Shown in pieces: positions 44,101 through 57,900 of a stretch of DNA of 64,000 bases (positions are counted from its first letter, which is position 1; every line of letters starts with the position of its first letter). A program made the position numbers and the translations under genes. This DNA is from Cubamyces lactineus (lineage: Eukaryota > Basidiomycota > Agaricomycetes > Polyporales > Polyporaceae). Under the pieces are notes generated by a model. That model searched no databases. It saw only the letters and a program-made list of their open reading frames with translations, and was not told the origin of the DNA. Where the stretch lies: assembly GCA_022376465.1 (NCBI GenBank), contig JACDTU010000005.1, positions 484,001-548,000 of the forward strand, read 5' to 3'.

Positions 44101-45251
44101 CATCGGCGAAAGCGGGCACGCTCTGTTTCAAGGCATGCACAGATAGTAGATGCGCCTTGGGCGTCGTCATCGTCATGAGCGCGGTGTTGTATATCGGCGT
44201 CGAATCCTCCTGTGCATCATCATTCCGGGCAGCATTCCTGATATTCGACTTGGAAGGCGAGAGACGTTGCAAAGGGATAGCGGTATGACCGATGTATGGG
44301 ATTATCCGGACTTGCGCGTTCAGTTTACTAAAGTCAAAGGGCGAGTCATCTAGAAGATATGAGGGCTGATCCGTTTCAACACAGCGCTAGTCACATACCA
44401 CCCAACGGCCGAAGGACCAGAGCGGTGCGACGCGGGTCGTTACATGTTGACTGGTAGTAGACTTCGCAGTGTAGAGAGGACCTTGCCTGTTTGATTGCGG
44501 CTGCAATCACGGCGATGTAGTATGCCCGCTTCTGGAAGGCTCTGGCGTTCAGATAGTCTTTCTCCTGGAAAAGAGTCTAACTCGAGAGGTTGAATACAGG
44601 CTGTACACAAATATATGGTAAGCAGACATACCGACGGCATTTCTACAGCGACATCGACCTCATACTTGGCGGAATCCTTGCCCTTGACGGCGGTCTTGGT
44701 TGCCCAGCTCCCTGCGAGAAGAATCTCGGATGGCTTTTCAAACGAAACTTTCCAGTTGGTTTCCTCGGTGGGCAGCGGTCGGACGTATGGGACGTCTACG
44801 CCCCTTTTCGTGAGCGTACGTGATGCGTGTAGGGGGTGCTGAGGCGAAACGGCAGGAAGGTCCATGAGGAATTTGTGAAGGGCCATGAGGAACGCCTCCA
44901 GAGCTTGCGCGTTGTCGTATTTTGGTCGGACGTTGGGGAGCAACGCGTCAATCTAGCACAAGCATTGGTTCAAATTGTTGGGTACCATGACTGCGGCCTA
45001 CTCACCTGGAGCTTGAAGGAGGTAGACCTGTAGAGGTCGGTTGCGTCCTTGATCTTCCTGAGCTCCTCTCCGGTAGGAGGTTTTGATATGTGATTGGTGG
45101 GATGCTGCTCGGCGTCCACATCCATTTTCTGCTCCTGCTCTGATTCCTTCTCTTGCGAACTCTCTCCGCCATCAAGACCCTGCCAGTCGTCGTCCCCGCT
45201 TTCGTCCTGAGCGCTGCTCTCCACCCGCTTCCTCTTCAGGTTACTGGCCAT
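41102..45251 (-). CDS. UTP22: Utp22/Nrap (NOL6) family, SSU processome component
   Basis: Predicted product about 1,200 residues, the normal length of the family. It starts at 45251 with an acidic N-terminus (MASNLKRKRVESSAQ). Nrap domain blocks in order: VSFEKPSEILLAGSWATKTA, LFQEKDYLNARAFQKRAYYI, IIPYIGHTAIPLQRLSPSKS, LALLRVWANQRGYGLGSRMC, ELRRFKDGSIVESVVWDVKN, FIHGPRHHRAIAALCHKFSA, FASHWLLRGHVSEEAVELLC and FHHPVDHYDFVIELNPALLT. Utp22 acts in the nucleolus with Rrp7 in 18S pre-rRNA processing. I place introns at 45005-44953, 44631-44577, 44398-44350, 43869-43821, 43764-43703, 43603-43554, 43428-43377, 41475-41423 and 41284-41225; all have GT-AG ends. One more junction near 41700-41745 needs a frame change that I could not fit to a consensus intron. 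The stop is the TAG at 41104-41102. Confidence 0.9.
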
Positions 45252-46614
45252 GGTTGCACGGGTTTACTGAGACAAGTGCAGCATAAACAGCCAGATATGG
45301 GCCCCAGGACGAGAATGAAAGCACAGAGCCAGCAGCGACCAAGGCGGAGACGCAGGGACCGAGGAAGAGGATAGCTGCAGACTCTGGTTGTGCCGAATTC
45401 CAAGTTTTCGCGGAGCGCCTGCAGCAAGCGCCCATAGAATGGGGCCACGCGGGCGACAGACGCCCAAGATTGAATATGCACCGATCGGGGACGGTGTGAT
45501 CGGCGCACCTCCTACAAGCATTACGACCACGACTACGACGGCCACTACGCTTCTCCGCCTCCATTCTTCGAACATACTAGCAAGTCTTATCGCTGACATA
45601 CACGGCGAGTCCGCCCTCTGCAGGAAACCTACAGAATCGTGTGGTATGTGTAATCACATAGGTGATCTTAAGAGAATCGCATTTGGAGACCCGTGTGCGC
45701 AACACAAGAGGGGCCATTTCTTAAGATTTTCTTAAGAGTGAACCTCGGCAACGCTGTGAGATTGATGCGAGATGCAAGGCGCTACCGAATATATCCGAAC
45801 AATTCCGATTGATTCCGAAATCTATTCACACCCACAGCATTCCGTACAGGATTCAGAAATGAAGTATATTCAGTACCTGCAATATCTACTCTACTCTACA
45901 TACAAGCTGTGGTATCTATCAGAGGAGCTGTGCTGAGTGATCAGGAAAATAACGTACCGTAGAGGGAACACGTACCTCTGAGCTTAAGTGGTTTAGTCGC
46001 TCTTGGCCCTTGAGATACGTGCGCATGCGTACACATGAACGAGCTGACACTGACATCCACAGATTAGCCATGGTGTTTGCAGGCGAATGGGGCGCAAAAG
46101 ACTCACCACAGGGCTTGAGGATGCACAGTGACTAGAGCAATTTGTGACGTGGCATCCGTTGGCGATGCTGTATGGCGTTCTCGACGATGTTATGTTAGTT
46201 GCCTAGCATGATGGGCAGCAGTATCGCTCACCTTGCAAAGCCCAATGGGCAGATAATTGCACATCGATTCGTAGCAAGGCTATGCGTCAGCTATCAGCGA
46301 TGACTACTTACCTTAGGCTCTCTTGTTTTGGCACGAAAAGTACAAACGCGTAGTGAACAAGTCACTAAAGAGAGTCGCATGAGGGAGACTGGCGCAGACT
46401 AACGCAGAGAGACCGATGTCGAAAGGATCAGGGTCAGAAGTCGAGGGGACCAAGCTCAGTCATGGTGGTTGGAGTTGAACGTTGAAGACGGTTGCAACAG
46501 TGGGGTCAGCGCAACCTGCGTGGAAAGAGCTGGAAAACGTGACAGTTCGTCACAATTTGTCACATGTTCACACGGTCACTGGGTCAGACTGCCGAAATCG
46601 TGCCGGAGGGACGG
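45252..46614. other. Upstream region of UTP22, no other gene seen
   Basis: About 1.3 kb. Several overlapping short ORFs near 45240-45740 look like shadows of GC-rich DNA. Splice-donor-like words on the minus strand (CTCACC at 46104 and 46232, CTTACC at 46309) are not joined to a recognisable coding region. Confidence 0.4.
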
Positions 46615-47297
46615 TAGTGTTGCCGCGAGTCGAGCGAGGCGAGGCGAGCTGGGAAAACTCGGAAAACTCGAAAAACCGAGCTCCGCGAGTCGATTTCCCG
46701 AGCTGACTCGCGAGTTGTCTAAGAAAGGAAAGTCGTCGAGAACATGACCGGGAGGAGCCAGTAGCACACAGTAGCTCGTATCGTTGGAGGCCAACGTCCA
46801 ACTATACAAGTCCAAACAATGCTTTGCGAAGCTTCTTTGGTTGGTGTGCAGACACAAGCCAGGTAGTGATTTACATGTGAGCGTGCACTGTCAATGGAGC
46901 GTGCGAGATGCAACCGCAGCTCAGGGACGTCATAGTGTGTAACTCTACGTGTGTATACCATACAAGCTATGTGTGTACTCGAGATGACAGCATACGGCAT
47001 GGTAGAAATACGATGTACGTGCCGGACACTGCTAGTTACCTAGTGCCAATGGTCGGACTTGGTGAGGCGGCGAATGCGTCCCCAGGCGCCCCCAGTGATA
47101 CAAGCGCCCATCCCCGTGACCCGTGCGGCGGAGAGCTAGACGCCCGCTCCTAGCCAATGAGCCTTGCTTATCTAATTATGGGGGAACTCGCGAGCCACTC
47201 GGTCAGCTCGCCTCGCTCGCCTCGGAAGGACGAGTTTGATGGAACACGATTCGATTCGAGCGAGTTCCGAGTTCAGCTCGCCTCGACAGCAACACTA
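46615..47297. mobile_element. hAT-type MITE with 8-bp target duplication (683 bp)
   Basis: The ends are TAGTGTTGCCGCGAG and, in reverse complement, TAGTGTTGCTGTCGAGG. The 8 bp AGGGACGG occur immediately on both sides (46607-46614 and 47298-47305). An 8-bp duplication with such short ends is the hAT signature. Subterminal DNA is dense in CGAG/GCGAG words (46628-46720 and 47165-47290). No transposase is encoded. Confidence 0.88.
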
Positions 47298-47305
47298 AGG
47301 GACGG

Positions 47306-48589
47306 GGCTGCCGTGTGAACCACCTGCCCTTTCTTGTCTCCCCTGCCGACGTTGCCAAGGGCCAAGGAGATTAGCGCCTTCTTGACCTTAAGGATATTTG
47401 AGATCACTCTGCGACGATCTCAATTCCTGCCCCACATAAGATAATCTCGGTTTGACCTGCAATCCATCACAAGAAGTCATCACAGACAATTTGCAGGCGG
47501 GTCCTCTCTTAAGAATCTCGCAGATTCCTCCCTGGCCGTGTAGTTTGAACCGGCCGTACAAAGTGCTATCACCCCTGGTCCTTGGCCGATGAGGTGGAAA
47601 CATCAGGAAACGGCCTCATGCTTACGCAACCCCTTCTACGGCCATCTGTTCCCTTCGGCCATTTCGGACTGTAGGTTTGTTCTAGGCTCCTCCATCCAAC
47701 TCGCGTCGACAGCACGCGCGCCTGTAGATTGTAGGATTCCGATACAACATGATGTGCAGGAGACTGGGCGGGTGAAAACAATAATAGCAGGTCTACGCGC
47801 CCAGCTTTGAGCTACCCCTGATCCAAATGAAATATACCTACCTACTCTCTTTCCCGCGCACAAGCCAAGGGACTATCTCGTACATTGTCCTAATGTCCAG
47901 GGTCCATCTCTCGGCAGCCTAGGTAGTACCTCCTCAGTGTATCCGACGGGTGCTTTCCGCGGTGGGTGCTTTCTACGGTGGGTGCTTTCCCATATGGGTG
48001 CTGTCCAGCTGGTGATAGAAGAGGATTAGAACTGCACAGCGTCACGGTTTGTCCCGCCGTACAAGGTTTGCAGCAAGCAGCATGTAGCTGCGATCAACTC
48101 ATGGCCTTTGTTAGGATCCACGCCCACCCACGCACGTCACTTGGAACGTCCTCTCCGGGTCGCGCTGATTTCGTGGCTCGTCGCCCTGAACGTCGTGCCC
48201 TAGGGGCCGTCTTGGCCACTGTCCTGCCTAGAGGCTAGAGGACGCGTCGTGGCGAACGAGGGTTGCACTGCATTTCTCGGCTGGGCGTTCGGAAAAATGG
48301 CCCAGTGGCCAAAAGGGGCAGGGCAGAATCATATCCGATGGAGACGGGTCGGTGTCTCTCCCGGACTGTGGGCGCAGGAAAGCATCCGGGCTTACCGTTT
48401 CCTTCTCTGTCAGCACCGTCTATCGTCATCCCCTCTCGGCATCCCTCAAAATATTATCTTCCCGACATGCCCTTCCTTCTGGGCCGACTATCCTCGTCTC
48501 CCCCTTGTCCCAGCGCCCACCACATACTACCCACGCGCATCCCGCATCGCTGACCGCAGTGTCCCATCCCGAGCCAGTGTCTCGCCTTG
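47306..48589. other. Intergenic region before the RTA1-like gene
   Basis: No supported gene. Contains a four-unit tandem repeat at 47948-48011 and, towards the end, C/T-rich promoter-like DNA. Confidence 0.5.
47948..48011. repeat. 16-bp tandem repeat, four units
   Basis: Units begin GGGTGCTTTC (GGGTGCTGTC in the last) at 47948, 47964, 47980 and 47996; the last six bases vary. Confidence 0.85.
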
Positions 48590-48597
48590 TATATATA
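48590..48597 (+). promoter_or_regulatory. TATA box of the RTA1-like gene
   Basis: TATATATA about 100 bp upstream of the start codon at 48697, in C/T-rich DNA typical of fungal promoters. Confidence 0.6.
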
Positions 48598-48696
48598 CGC
48601 AGACCAGCTCCCACACTCCGCCGCTCGACCTTATTGATCCCCCTCTACCATTGTTTTCGGCTTCTGTGAGACAGAGACACCTTCCCGCTCGTCGCC

Positions 48697-50280
48697 ATGT
48701 CCATTTTTGCGGCCTCCCCTGCCGTCACGAACGGCACTGTAGTAGTTTCCCCAGTGGACGCTCCAGGTAAGTTACTCCGTTTCTCGGTGGCATCCGGTGC
48801 TCAGTATTTTGGCAGTTCCAGAATCAATAGACGAGTTGAGCCCGTACGGATACGTCCCTACGCAATGGATTTGTATTCTCTTCATCGTCCTTTACGGCGT
48901 AACAACCGGTAATTTCCCCTCATGCGTTCTTGCCGTCGACAGGCTAATTTACATGTCTCGCTGCAGGGATTCACGCCATCCAGGCCATATGGTCCCGTCT
49001 ATGGTGGCTCTTCCCAACGCCTGTTCTCGCGGGCCTCATTGAGATCATCGGTTGGAGTGGCCGGCTGTGGTCCAGCATATCGCCCACCCTCCTCGACCCA
49101 TACCTCATGCAGTAAGTACGCTGCCCACATGGATTCCCGCTTGTGCTCACCCGCTGCATCCGTTCTTAGGATTGTGACGACTATCATCGCACCCACACCG
49201 CTCATCGCCGCCAACTTCGTCATCCTGGGGCAGATCATCCGACGCCTCGGCCAGCAGTACAGCCGCCTTAGCGCGACGTGGTGTGCGTAGTCAAACGTCT
49301 CACCTTTGTTCCACGTCGAGCTCGGCGATTGATCGTACCATACACAGATACAATCATCTTCTGCTCCTGCGTATGTCCGATCAATGCAGCGTTTCATCGT
49401 TCCGCTTGCTGACTGTCCGCCAGGATATTATCGCGCTGGTCGTCCAAGCCGTCGGTGGAGCCAAGGCGGCAACCGCAGTACAAGACAACCAAGACCCGAA
49501 TCCAGTAAGTTCCGCAGCGCGTTCATCAGCCTTGGCCCCTGTGCGTGCATTAACACGTTCCCGACTGTAGGGCGGAAACATCATGTTGGGCGGCATCGCT
49601 TTTCAGCTAGGTTTGTCAGCTCCACTCGGGCATTGTGTCGACTAGACACCTCGACTGACCGCATCCGCGCCCGTTCAGCCGCCGTGAGCATCTACCTCGT
49701 GTTGGCGACTGAGTTCCTCCTGCGCTATCACTACGACAAGCCGTTCCACCGCAAGAGCGAGACCATCATGCCGAAGAGTTTCGCACTCGACTGGGGCGTT
49801 AAGCTCATGATCGTCGGCCTCGCCTTCGACGGCGTCTTCATCCTGATCCGGTAAGTCCAGCGTCATTCTTCATTGCCCCGCAATGCGCCCACTCACCGTC
49901 TCACGCCATTTCTGCTGACGCGCTCCAAATGCGTATTCAGTTCTATCTACCGTACGATTGTAGGCAGCGCTTCTCGCATTCTTTCGTCATCTTGCCTTAT
50001 TGACCCGCCCGTTTCACCAGGAACTGTCAGATGGTTGGAGTGGTCGAATCATCGAGACCCAGGTTTATTTCAGTGCGTCGTCCACGACCGTGTGCACGCC
50101 GAACCATGACTTACCCCGTTCTTGATAGACGTCCTCGATGGGGCCATGATTGTCCTAGCGATGTTTACCATCAACTTTTTCCATCCTGGCCTTCTCTTGG
50201 GCAAAGCCGACCGCTGGAACGCGAAGAGTCCGAGCGAAGCCGACTCGGAGAACCCGGATATGAAGCAACACAGATCATGA
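48697..50280 (+). CDS. RTA1-family membrane protein (lipid-translocating exporter-like)
   Basis: Eleven exons give 319 residues: 48697-48766, 48816-48908, 48967-49111, 49170-49282, 49348-49370, 49424-49504, 49571-49610, 49679-49850, 49941-49959, 50021-50072, 50129-50280. The sum is a multiple of three and all introns are GT-AG. Family blocks are clear: YGYVPTQWICILFIVLYGVT, GLIEIIGWSGRLWSSISPTL, IVTTIIAPTPLIAANFVILG, YTIIFCSCDIIALVVQAVGG, GGNIMLGGIAFQL, YRTIELSDGWSGRIIETQVY and LDGAMIVLAMFTINFFHPGL. Seven membrane helices are expected. Yeast relatives include Rta1, Rtm1 and Rsb1, linked to resistance to toxic compounds and to sphingoid base export; the substrate here cannot be inferred. Two exons are only 23 and 19 bp. 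The gene converges on the E2 gene (359 bp apart). Confidence 0.93.
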
Positions 50281-50639
50281 TCATGCCATTCCCGTTTGTT
50301 CCGCCCTGTATCTGCCGACCATTCCTCGTCGTTCATTCCATCCCCACGCTAGTCGTCAGATTGTTGTCCTAATTAATAGTCGCATTGTTGTTTTGGACGT
50401 CAATCCATCTAGTGTACAACACCTATAAGTACATAGTTCACGAATTTGAATGTCAACGTAGAATTACAGCCCTATGATTGGTGAGCAGACCCACCCACCA
50501 ACTACTGTGATGCGATGCCACCACTCCCCTGGCATTGCATGCCCTTCTCAGATGAGCGCCAGGTGAGATTCAATAGCATATATTCCCAGCATTGTCCACA
50601 GCATCCATTATCCTGCATGTGAGTGGCTCCGGTCCCAAC

Positions 50640-51763
<1,124 letters not shown>

Positions 51764-52263
51764 GGCGAGAGTTGGGGCGTGGAAGAGGGATGGAACGGAG
51801 GACGGTGTGGCTGAGGCTGAGTGAGAGCAGGCCCAGACAAGCGCCTGCCGCCCAAACGAAACAACGCCCGAAAGGACCGGAGCCAGTAGACGCCGTGTGT
51901 GCTTACGTAAGCCATCCCAAAGGCGCACGTTCTTGACTCGGTCGTAGTACGCGGGGAGAGTGCTGAGTGCACTTTACACGGACGACCACCACGACCATGC
52001 CCCGCCTCTGAGATCTGACTGACTCTGCTTCTCAGCCCTGCCCCGCGCCCGACTGCAAACGTTCTCAGACTCGTCCAAGGCTGTCTCGCCGTCCTCTGTG
52101 CTTTTCTTCCTCCAACCACCACGATGATCACTCGAATATCCGTCTATTGAACTCGCATCTCTCCCCGTCTATCCTCCAGTCGTCCGTAAAGTAACATTGA
52201 CAACATCCCAGCGGCCACCCGCCCTCCCATTCATACGTACCCAGACGCACCTCCCTACCAGCC
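51764..52263. promoter_or_regulatory. Bidirectional promoter region (E2 and GTPBP1-like gene)
   Basis: The 500 bp separate two divergent start codons. No TATA box stands out; DNA towards the plus-strand gene is C/T-rich. ORFs within are not supported as genes. Confidence 0.45.
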
Positions 52264-53813
52264 ATGTTCGGTGAGCACGAATCAGAGAGCCCCCGCGTCC
52301 CCAGCCCTTGGGACCCCTTCCTGCCTTCCCCACCAAACGGCACTCCGCCCCAGCCTAACTCAATCCTTCACAACGGCATTCCCAAACTCGTCCCAGAAGT
52401 CGAAGAGGTAAAGTCGTCATTCACGTGTAGTCCGAGTGTTCTCCGTCTGACCTCCCGTAGGGTAACGTCGAGTACAAACTCAAACTAACTAACATAACCA
52501 ACGCACGCTTCGCTCGCCTCGTCACTCAGCTCAAATGGCGTCTCCTCGAAGGCGGCGGTCAGGCCTATTACGAGCTCGGCGTCGCTGACTCGGGCGCCCT
52601 CATCGGCCTCTCCCGCTCAGACCTCGAGGAGTCTCTCGAGACCCTGGAGATGATGGCCGGTGAAATTGGCGCCTCCGTTATCGTCGTGAAAGAGATCGAG
52701 GTCCCGCCCACCATAGTCGCTCTCGCTGATAAAGAGAGCGGCTATACCAATCCTGACACGGGCGAATGGACGCGCAAGATGAAACGTCGCCCAGCCAACG
52801 CAGTCTGCGGGGACGTCTCTACCACCAGCACCGAGGCCGAGACGGACCCGACCACAGACTTCACCGACTTTGAGGACATCGCATCCTCTGTCTCCAGCGA
52901 CAATACCCCGGGTCTTGCTACTCCCGTGTCGGTCTATGTACGGAGCACGGCGATCGTTCATCGCCCAATCCGGACCAACCCGGACCGTCCTACTGCCCAG
53001 TCCTCGCCATTCATTGCTCCCATCGACGATGTCCTTGCTCTGTTCTCCATGGAGCCAGAGCCCGCGTTCCGGGACGACGCCACGGGCGGTGCCATTGGCG
53101 ACGACGAGCTCGAGTTCGACCTCGGGCCACGTCACTCTTCCTTTGCAGGCTTGGAGATCTCCGCTGTCTACAAGCCGCGCCCTGTCCGGCACCGCACCCG
53201 ACCCGGAGGCCTGGTCGCTCTAGGCTCGACGCAGGGCAGGCACGGCAAGCGGTACAACAAGCCCAAAGAGAAGAAGGTCCACCCGTGGCACCAGAACGCG
53301 AAGGGGCCGGATGTCCCCGGCGGGAAGGGCCCGACACCTGGGGGAACCCCACAGATGAGCAAGGAAGAGAAAGCCTTGCAACGTCGCCTCGGGCGCGATA
53401 AGAAACGGGAGGAGAAGCGGGCAGCCCTCATGGCGCTCGCTGGAGCTGAGGTTGAAACTAAAGCTCAAGCAGGAGCAGAGGGCGAGGTGCTGCAATCGCT
53501 TCCCACGGAGGACGGCGCTGATGCTGTGTCCGCTGGATTGGCAACCGCCGCTCTTGCGGTTGAGATCGGACAGGAAGCGAACATGCTGGCGGAAGGCGCG
53601 AGCAAACTGCACGCAGCGGTGGACGTTGTTGCTACAGGTTGCAGCGACGGCCCCGCGGTGTCGCCTGTGCTAGAAGCGCGAGAACTCGCGGAGGAGGTGC
53701 GCGAAATGGCGGCGACGAACGCTGAGCCGCGCCTTATCGTTGAGGCGTTGGTAGTGCGGAAGATGTCTGTCGAGGAGGCGACGCTAGACTTTAGCCGGCT
53801 GTCCCTTGCTTGA
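52264..53813 (+). CDS. Protein with GTPBP1/2-like N-terminal domain but no GTPase domain
   Basis: Two exons (52264-52407, 52461-53813; GT-AG intron) give 498 residues. Residues about 48-135 match the region preceding the GTPase domain in GTPBP1/GTPBP2: EGNVEYKLKLTN, LVTQLKWRLLEGGGQAYYEL, VADSGALIGLSRSDLEESLE, TLEMMAGEIGASVIVVKE. In those proteins a translation-factor-like GTPase follows. Here the rest is acidic and Ser/Thr-rich, then basic (RHGKRYNKPKEKKVHPWHQN; KEEKALQRRLGRDKKREEKR, a likely helix), then Ala/Glu-rich to the stop. No P-loop (GxxxxGKS/T) or other G-motif is visible. It may be a fungal paralogue or a partner that kept only the regulatory domain. The frame is intact, so this is not simple truncation by mutation inside the gene. 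Function is unknown. Confidence 0.75.
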
Positions 53814-54927
53814 ACGTTTTGTTCTATATTTTGATCTGTCTATGGCATGGATAGGCGGACCGAGGTGTCGTATATGCCGCCGTAGTAACTCCCTACCTTT
53901 GACCCTCCTGTACAAACCGAATTTATCAAGGCCTGTTCCCAACTTATGCTTTGCAGGGTACAGACGGAAAAAACGGTGGCTTATCTGCAAGAGAAGAGGA
54001 GGACCGGGTATGTGTACGCATGCAGATCTTTGGCTGCGGGGAAACTGAGAAAAGGGAAGGGAAGGAAGAGGGTGCTGCGGGGGACGAGAAGGGAGGGAAG
54101 GTCGTGTGCCTGGGGGTGCGTGTGCGGCGGGTTTGGGACGGAGTCACCAGGAGTAGCTGACGCCATCCGATGCCGACCTTGTGTGTTCTCACCCCCAGGC
54201 GAGCTCGGCGACATACCGTTGAACGTGATAAATCCAGCCGTTGTGAGTACGGAGCGGAGGAGAATGACAAGGGGACAGAGCCATGGCCACTCGGACTGCG
54301 GTCGCTGGCTCGTCGTGTACAGCACACGATAACTCGCCGCGAGCACGGAATTAAATACAGCGACGGCGGTGGAGACGGTGGTCGAATGAGAAAGAAAGAC
54401 GTCGGAGGTGAGAGAGCGAGTGCAGCCGGGGTGTGTTACTTTCTTGGAGGGGCTTATCGGTTCACGTGCACGTGGTCTGGAAAGTGGCCGCTGCACTCCC
54501 TCCGCCTCTCCTCCTCTGTCCCCTGCTGCCCTCGCCTCCCGCTGCCACCTCGCTCTCGGTCCTTGTCCTCCCCAGTCCTCTCAGTCCTCTTCCTCGACCC
54601 CTGTATCGCGCGTCTTTTCTCAGCCTCTCCCCACTGTCGGATCCTACTTCCTAGCATCTTGACAGTCGCGCTAGCTGACGTCCACTGCCTCGCGTCAGCG
54701 TAACCTTCCGTCCGGACGCCTGCCAGAGCCTCATCAGCGTCCTTGCACCTTCATCGTATCTTCCTAAGCGTCGTCGGGCTCTCTCTTGCGCACTGTTCTA
54801 CTTGCGACACACTGCACTTACAAGGGGACCTCGTGAACAGCTCTACGGCCTCTCGTACTTTGCTGCGTCGCGCGCGCAGCCACCCACGCTTGATAAACCC
54901 TTGTCTTCCCCCTCGCATTGGCATGAA
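53814..54927. other. Intergenic region before the OPT gene
   Basis: About 1.1 kb. Overlapping ORFs at 53946-54330 on both strands show no recognisable product. A long pyrimidine-rich stretch (54485-54620) probably marks the promoter of the OPT gene. Confidence 0.5.
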
Positions 54928-57900
54928 ATGTCCGCAGATGTCGAGGAGGACCATCGCGACTCCGCCTCTTCAATAGCAGACTCGTCCTACTCTAGCCCCT
55001 TTGACCGAGAAAAGTCCATACGTGCGCACAGTCCCCTTGACCTACCGTCTTGCAGCGTACCTCTCATGTACATCCCTGTAGGCCATATACAATATGATTC
55101 AGAATCTCTTTCATCACGGATCACACCTCCGCCTGATTTCTTCGACCCAAACTATGATACCGACATCACTTGGCTCGGTATGCCTCTCCTCTTCTCCAGC
55201 ATATTCTCTTGCAGCAATCTGACATGTACCCCCTTTCAAACTCATTCTCTCCTGCACAGAAGATGATTCCCCCTACCCCGAAGTCCGCTCCGCGGTCGCC
55301 AACTACGACGACCCCTCTATGCCCGTCAACACACTCCGCGCTTGGCTGCTCGGCATCATTTGGGCCATGATTATTCCGGGAGTCAACGAGTTCTACTACT
55401 TCCGGTATCCTTCCATCATGGTGGGCGGGGTAGGTTCCTTGTTCGATACATGTCCGCTGTGGAGTGGGATTGTGAACCTATCTTTGCAGATCGTCGCACA
55501 GCTTGTGAGCTTCCCAATAGGTCGCATGTGGGCAAGATGGGTCCCGAATGTCAAGATCCTCGGCGTGTCTCTCAATCCCGGTATCTTCACAATCAAGGAA
55601 CATGTAAGGGCGCATTGTCCCCAACTACGAACGATCTAACTGAGCCTGGTAGGTTTTAATTACTATCATGGCCGGGGTTGGTGCACAAGCAGCCTACGCA
55701 GTAAGTCTACCCCTTTCCACTGTCGGATAGGTCACCAAGATTGCCTTGAAGACCGAGATCATCGCGGTGCAACGCGTATGGTACAAGCAGAGCTTCAATT
55801 TCGCATGTAGGTTGTTTCTCATTACGATGACCCGTCCAATGCTGATCCGCAGTAGACCAATGGATGCTGGTCATGTCGACACAAGTGAGCACCCCGCTAA
55901 CCCCACATGTTTTCAACCCCCTGACAAGCCACTTGGCAAATAGCTTATTGGCTTCTCCGTGGGAGGTTTGGCACGCAGGCTGGTATGATCTCTTTCTAAT
56001 CCTTGGGCGCGTTTCCCCGATCTTCACTGCTCACCGTGTCTCTGCTCACGTTCGCTATGCAGCTAGTGGCCCCAGCTTCCATGAGTACGTCCCTCCCTCC
56101 GTTCCTACTCGCTCCGCTACGTCTGCCCAGCGTGCTGACTTGCCTGCCACGGCAGTCTGGCCGAACACGCTCGTTGTTTGCGCCCTCTTTAACACGCTAC
56201 ATTCACAGAGCTATGCGGGTATGGGCACCCGCAACGGGCTCAGCCGGGAGCGGTTCTTCGCCTATGCGTTCATCTCCGCCGCCCTATGGTGTGAGTTCCA
56301 GCGCTCGAAGTTTGAACTGGTTTGCGCCGCCATCTGATATACGTCTGTCATGACCAGACATTGTGCCTGGTTATCTCTTCCAAGCGTTGAGGTACGTCAT
56401 TAGCCGCCATTTTTCATGCCTGGCTTTGTGCTTAGGATGGTAATGCGGTTTAGCGTGTTCACATGGGTACGTCTTCTTACTCGTTATCGCTGACCAATAT
56501 CAAACGAGCCATTTGAACAGGTCTGCTGGCTGGCTCCAAACAATCTTGTGAGTAATTACTTAGAAGTCTTCGGGTGGGATGGGGGCTCACGGCGTTGGTA
56601 ATGTAGAAAGTCAACGCACTTTTCGGGTAAAGTTCTCCTAGAACCGTCGGGCAAGAGCCACCGCTCAATCACCTTTAGTTATCACAGTGGCATGGGCTTC
56701 TCCCTGCTCTCATTCGACTGGAACCAGATCGCTTTCATCGGCAGCCCGCTCGCAACACCCTGTATGCCTTAACTCCACTTAGATGTCGATGGTTTCAAAC
56801 TCACATTGTCGATAGGGTGGGCAGAAGCAAACGTCATTGCCGGCTTTCTGATATTCTATTGTGAGCGTTCGTCGTTTCGTCATCCGTCGAACATCTTTTA
56901 ACCATTAAAACTGCAGGGTTTCTGGCACCGATCATCTACGTAAGATTCTACGAGTACTTCCTGCGGAAGTAGCCTGATCCATGGACAGTTCACGAACACG
57001 TGGAACTCCCAATTTATGCCGTACGTCATACGAGATTCTCTCCGTTGCATGGTATTCAACACCCGAATAGAATATCTGCACTAGGACCATACGATAATCA
57101 TGGTACGCTTACATACGACTTTCCGTCTTGATTCGCCGCCCTCATTTCTGGATGTTCAGGACGACCGTACAACCTATCACGTATTCTGAACTCCGACGCA
57201 ACGTTCAACGAGGAAGCGTACAAAGCTTACAGCCCACTCTTCCTTTCGTGCGTGAACTCTCCCTTCGCAGCTGGTCCATAGAGTTCACCTGCCTATCAGT
57301 GCAACATTCGCTATCTCATATGGGCTAGCCTTCGCATCAATCACAGCAACGATCGTTCATGCTGCACTCTACTTTCGCAAGCCCATCGCTGTGCACCTAC
57401 ACCGGTCACTCGGCGAGCAGCCCGACATCCACGCACAACTTATGGCCAAGTATCCACAAGGTAACAGGCTATACGCGGGCTTCGTTGTGACGTTGGGTTC
57501 TCACTGCCATCTCTCTCCCCGCTACAGTCCCCGAGTGGTGGTGAGTCTGGATTCCTATAGTCGTTGATGAGGATCTGCACCTGACAAATCATAGGTATGC
57601 TTGCATACTAGGTGTGTAATTCATCATTGTGAAACTATGTACATACAAATTCAATCACCCTCATAGCTGTGACCTTCGTATTCGCATGCCTCTGCATCAA
57701 GCTGTACCCGACGCAGATGACTATATGGGCGCTGATAGTCGCACTGCTGATCGCCCTGGTGAGTGTACTTCCTCGATAGGCTGAGTCATGCCTTAACATG
57801 TCGTTACAGGTGTACATCGTCCCAGTCGGTGCATATCATTTATTCTCTCACTTTCCTGCTCGTCCCATGACCGTTTGTGCCTCGTCGTCCGCTATCTAGG

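Noticed and set aside
45241..45735. ORFs divergent from UTP22
   Set aside because: Three overlapping frames of similar length in GC-rich DNA with no domain; look like shadows.
53946..54703. Overlapping ORFs on both strands upstream of the OPT gene
   Set aside because: No recognisable product, mutually overlapping frames, and pyrimidine-rich promoter composition.
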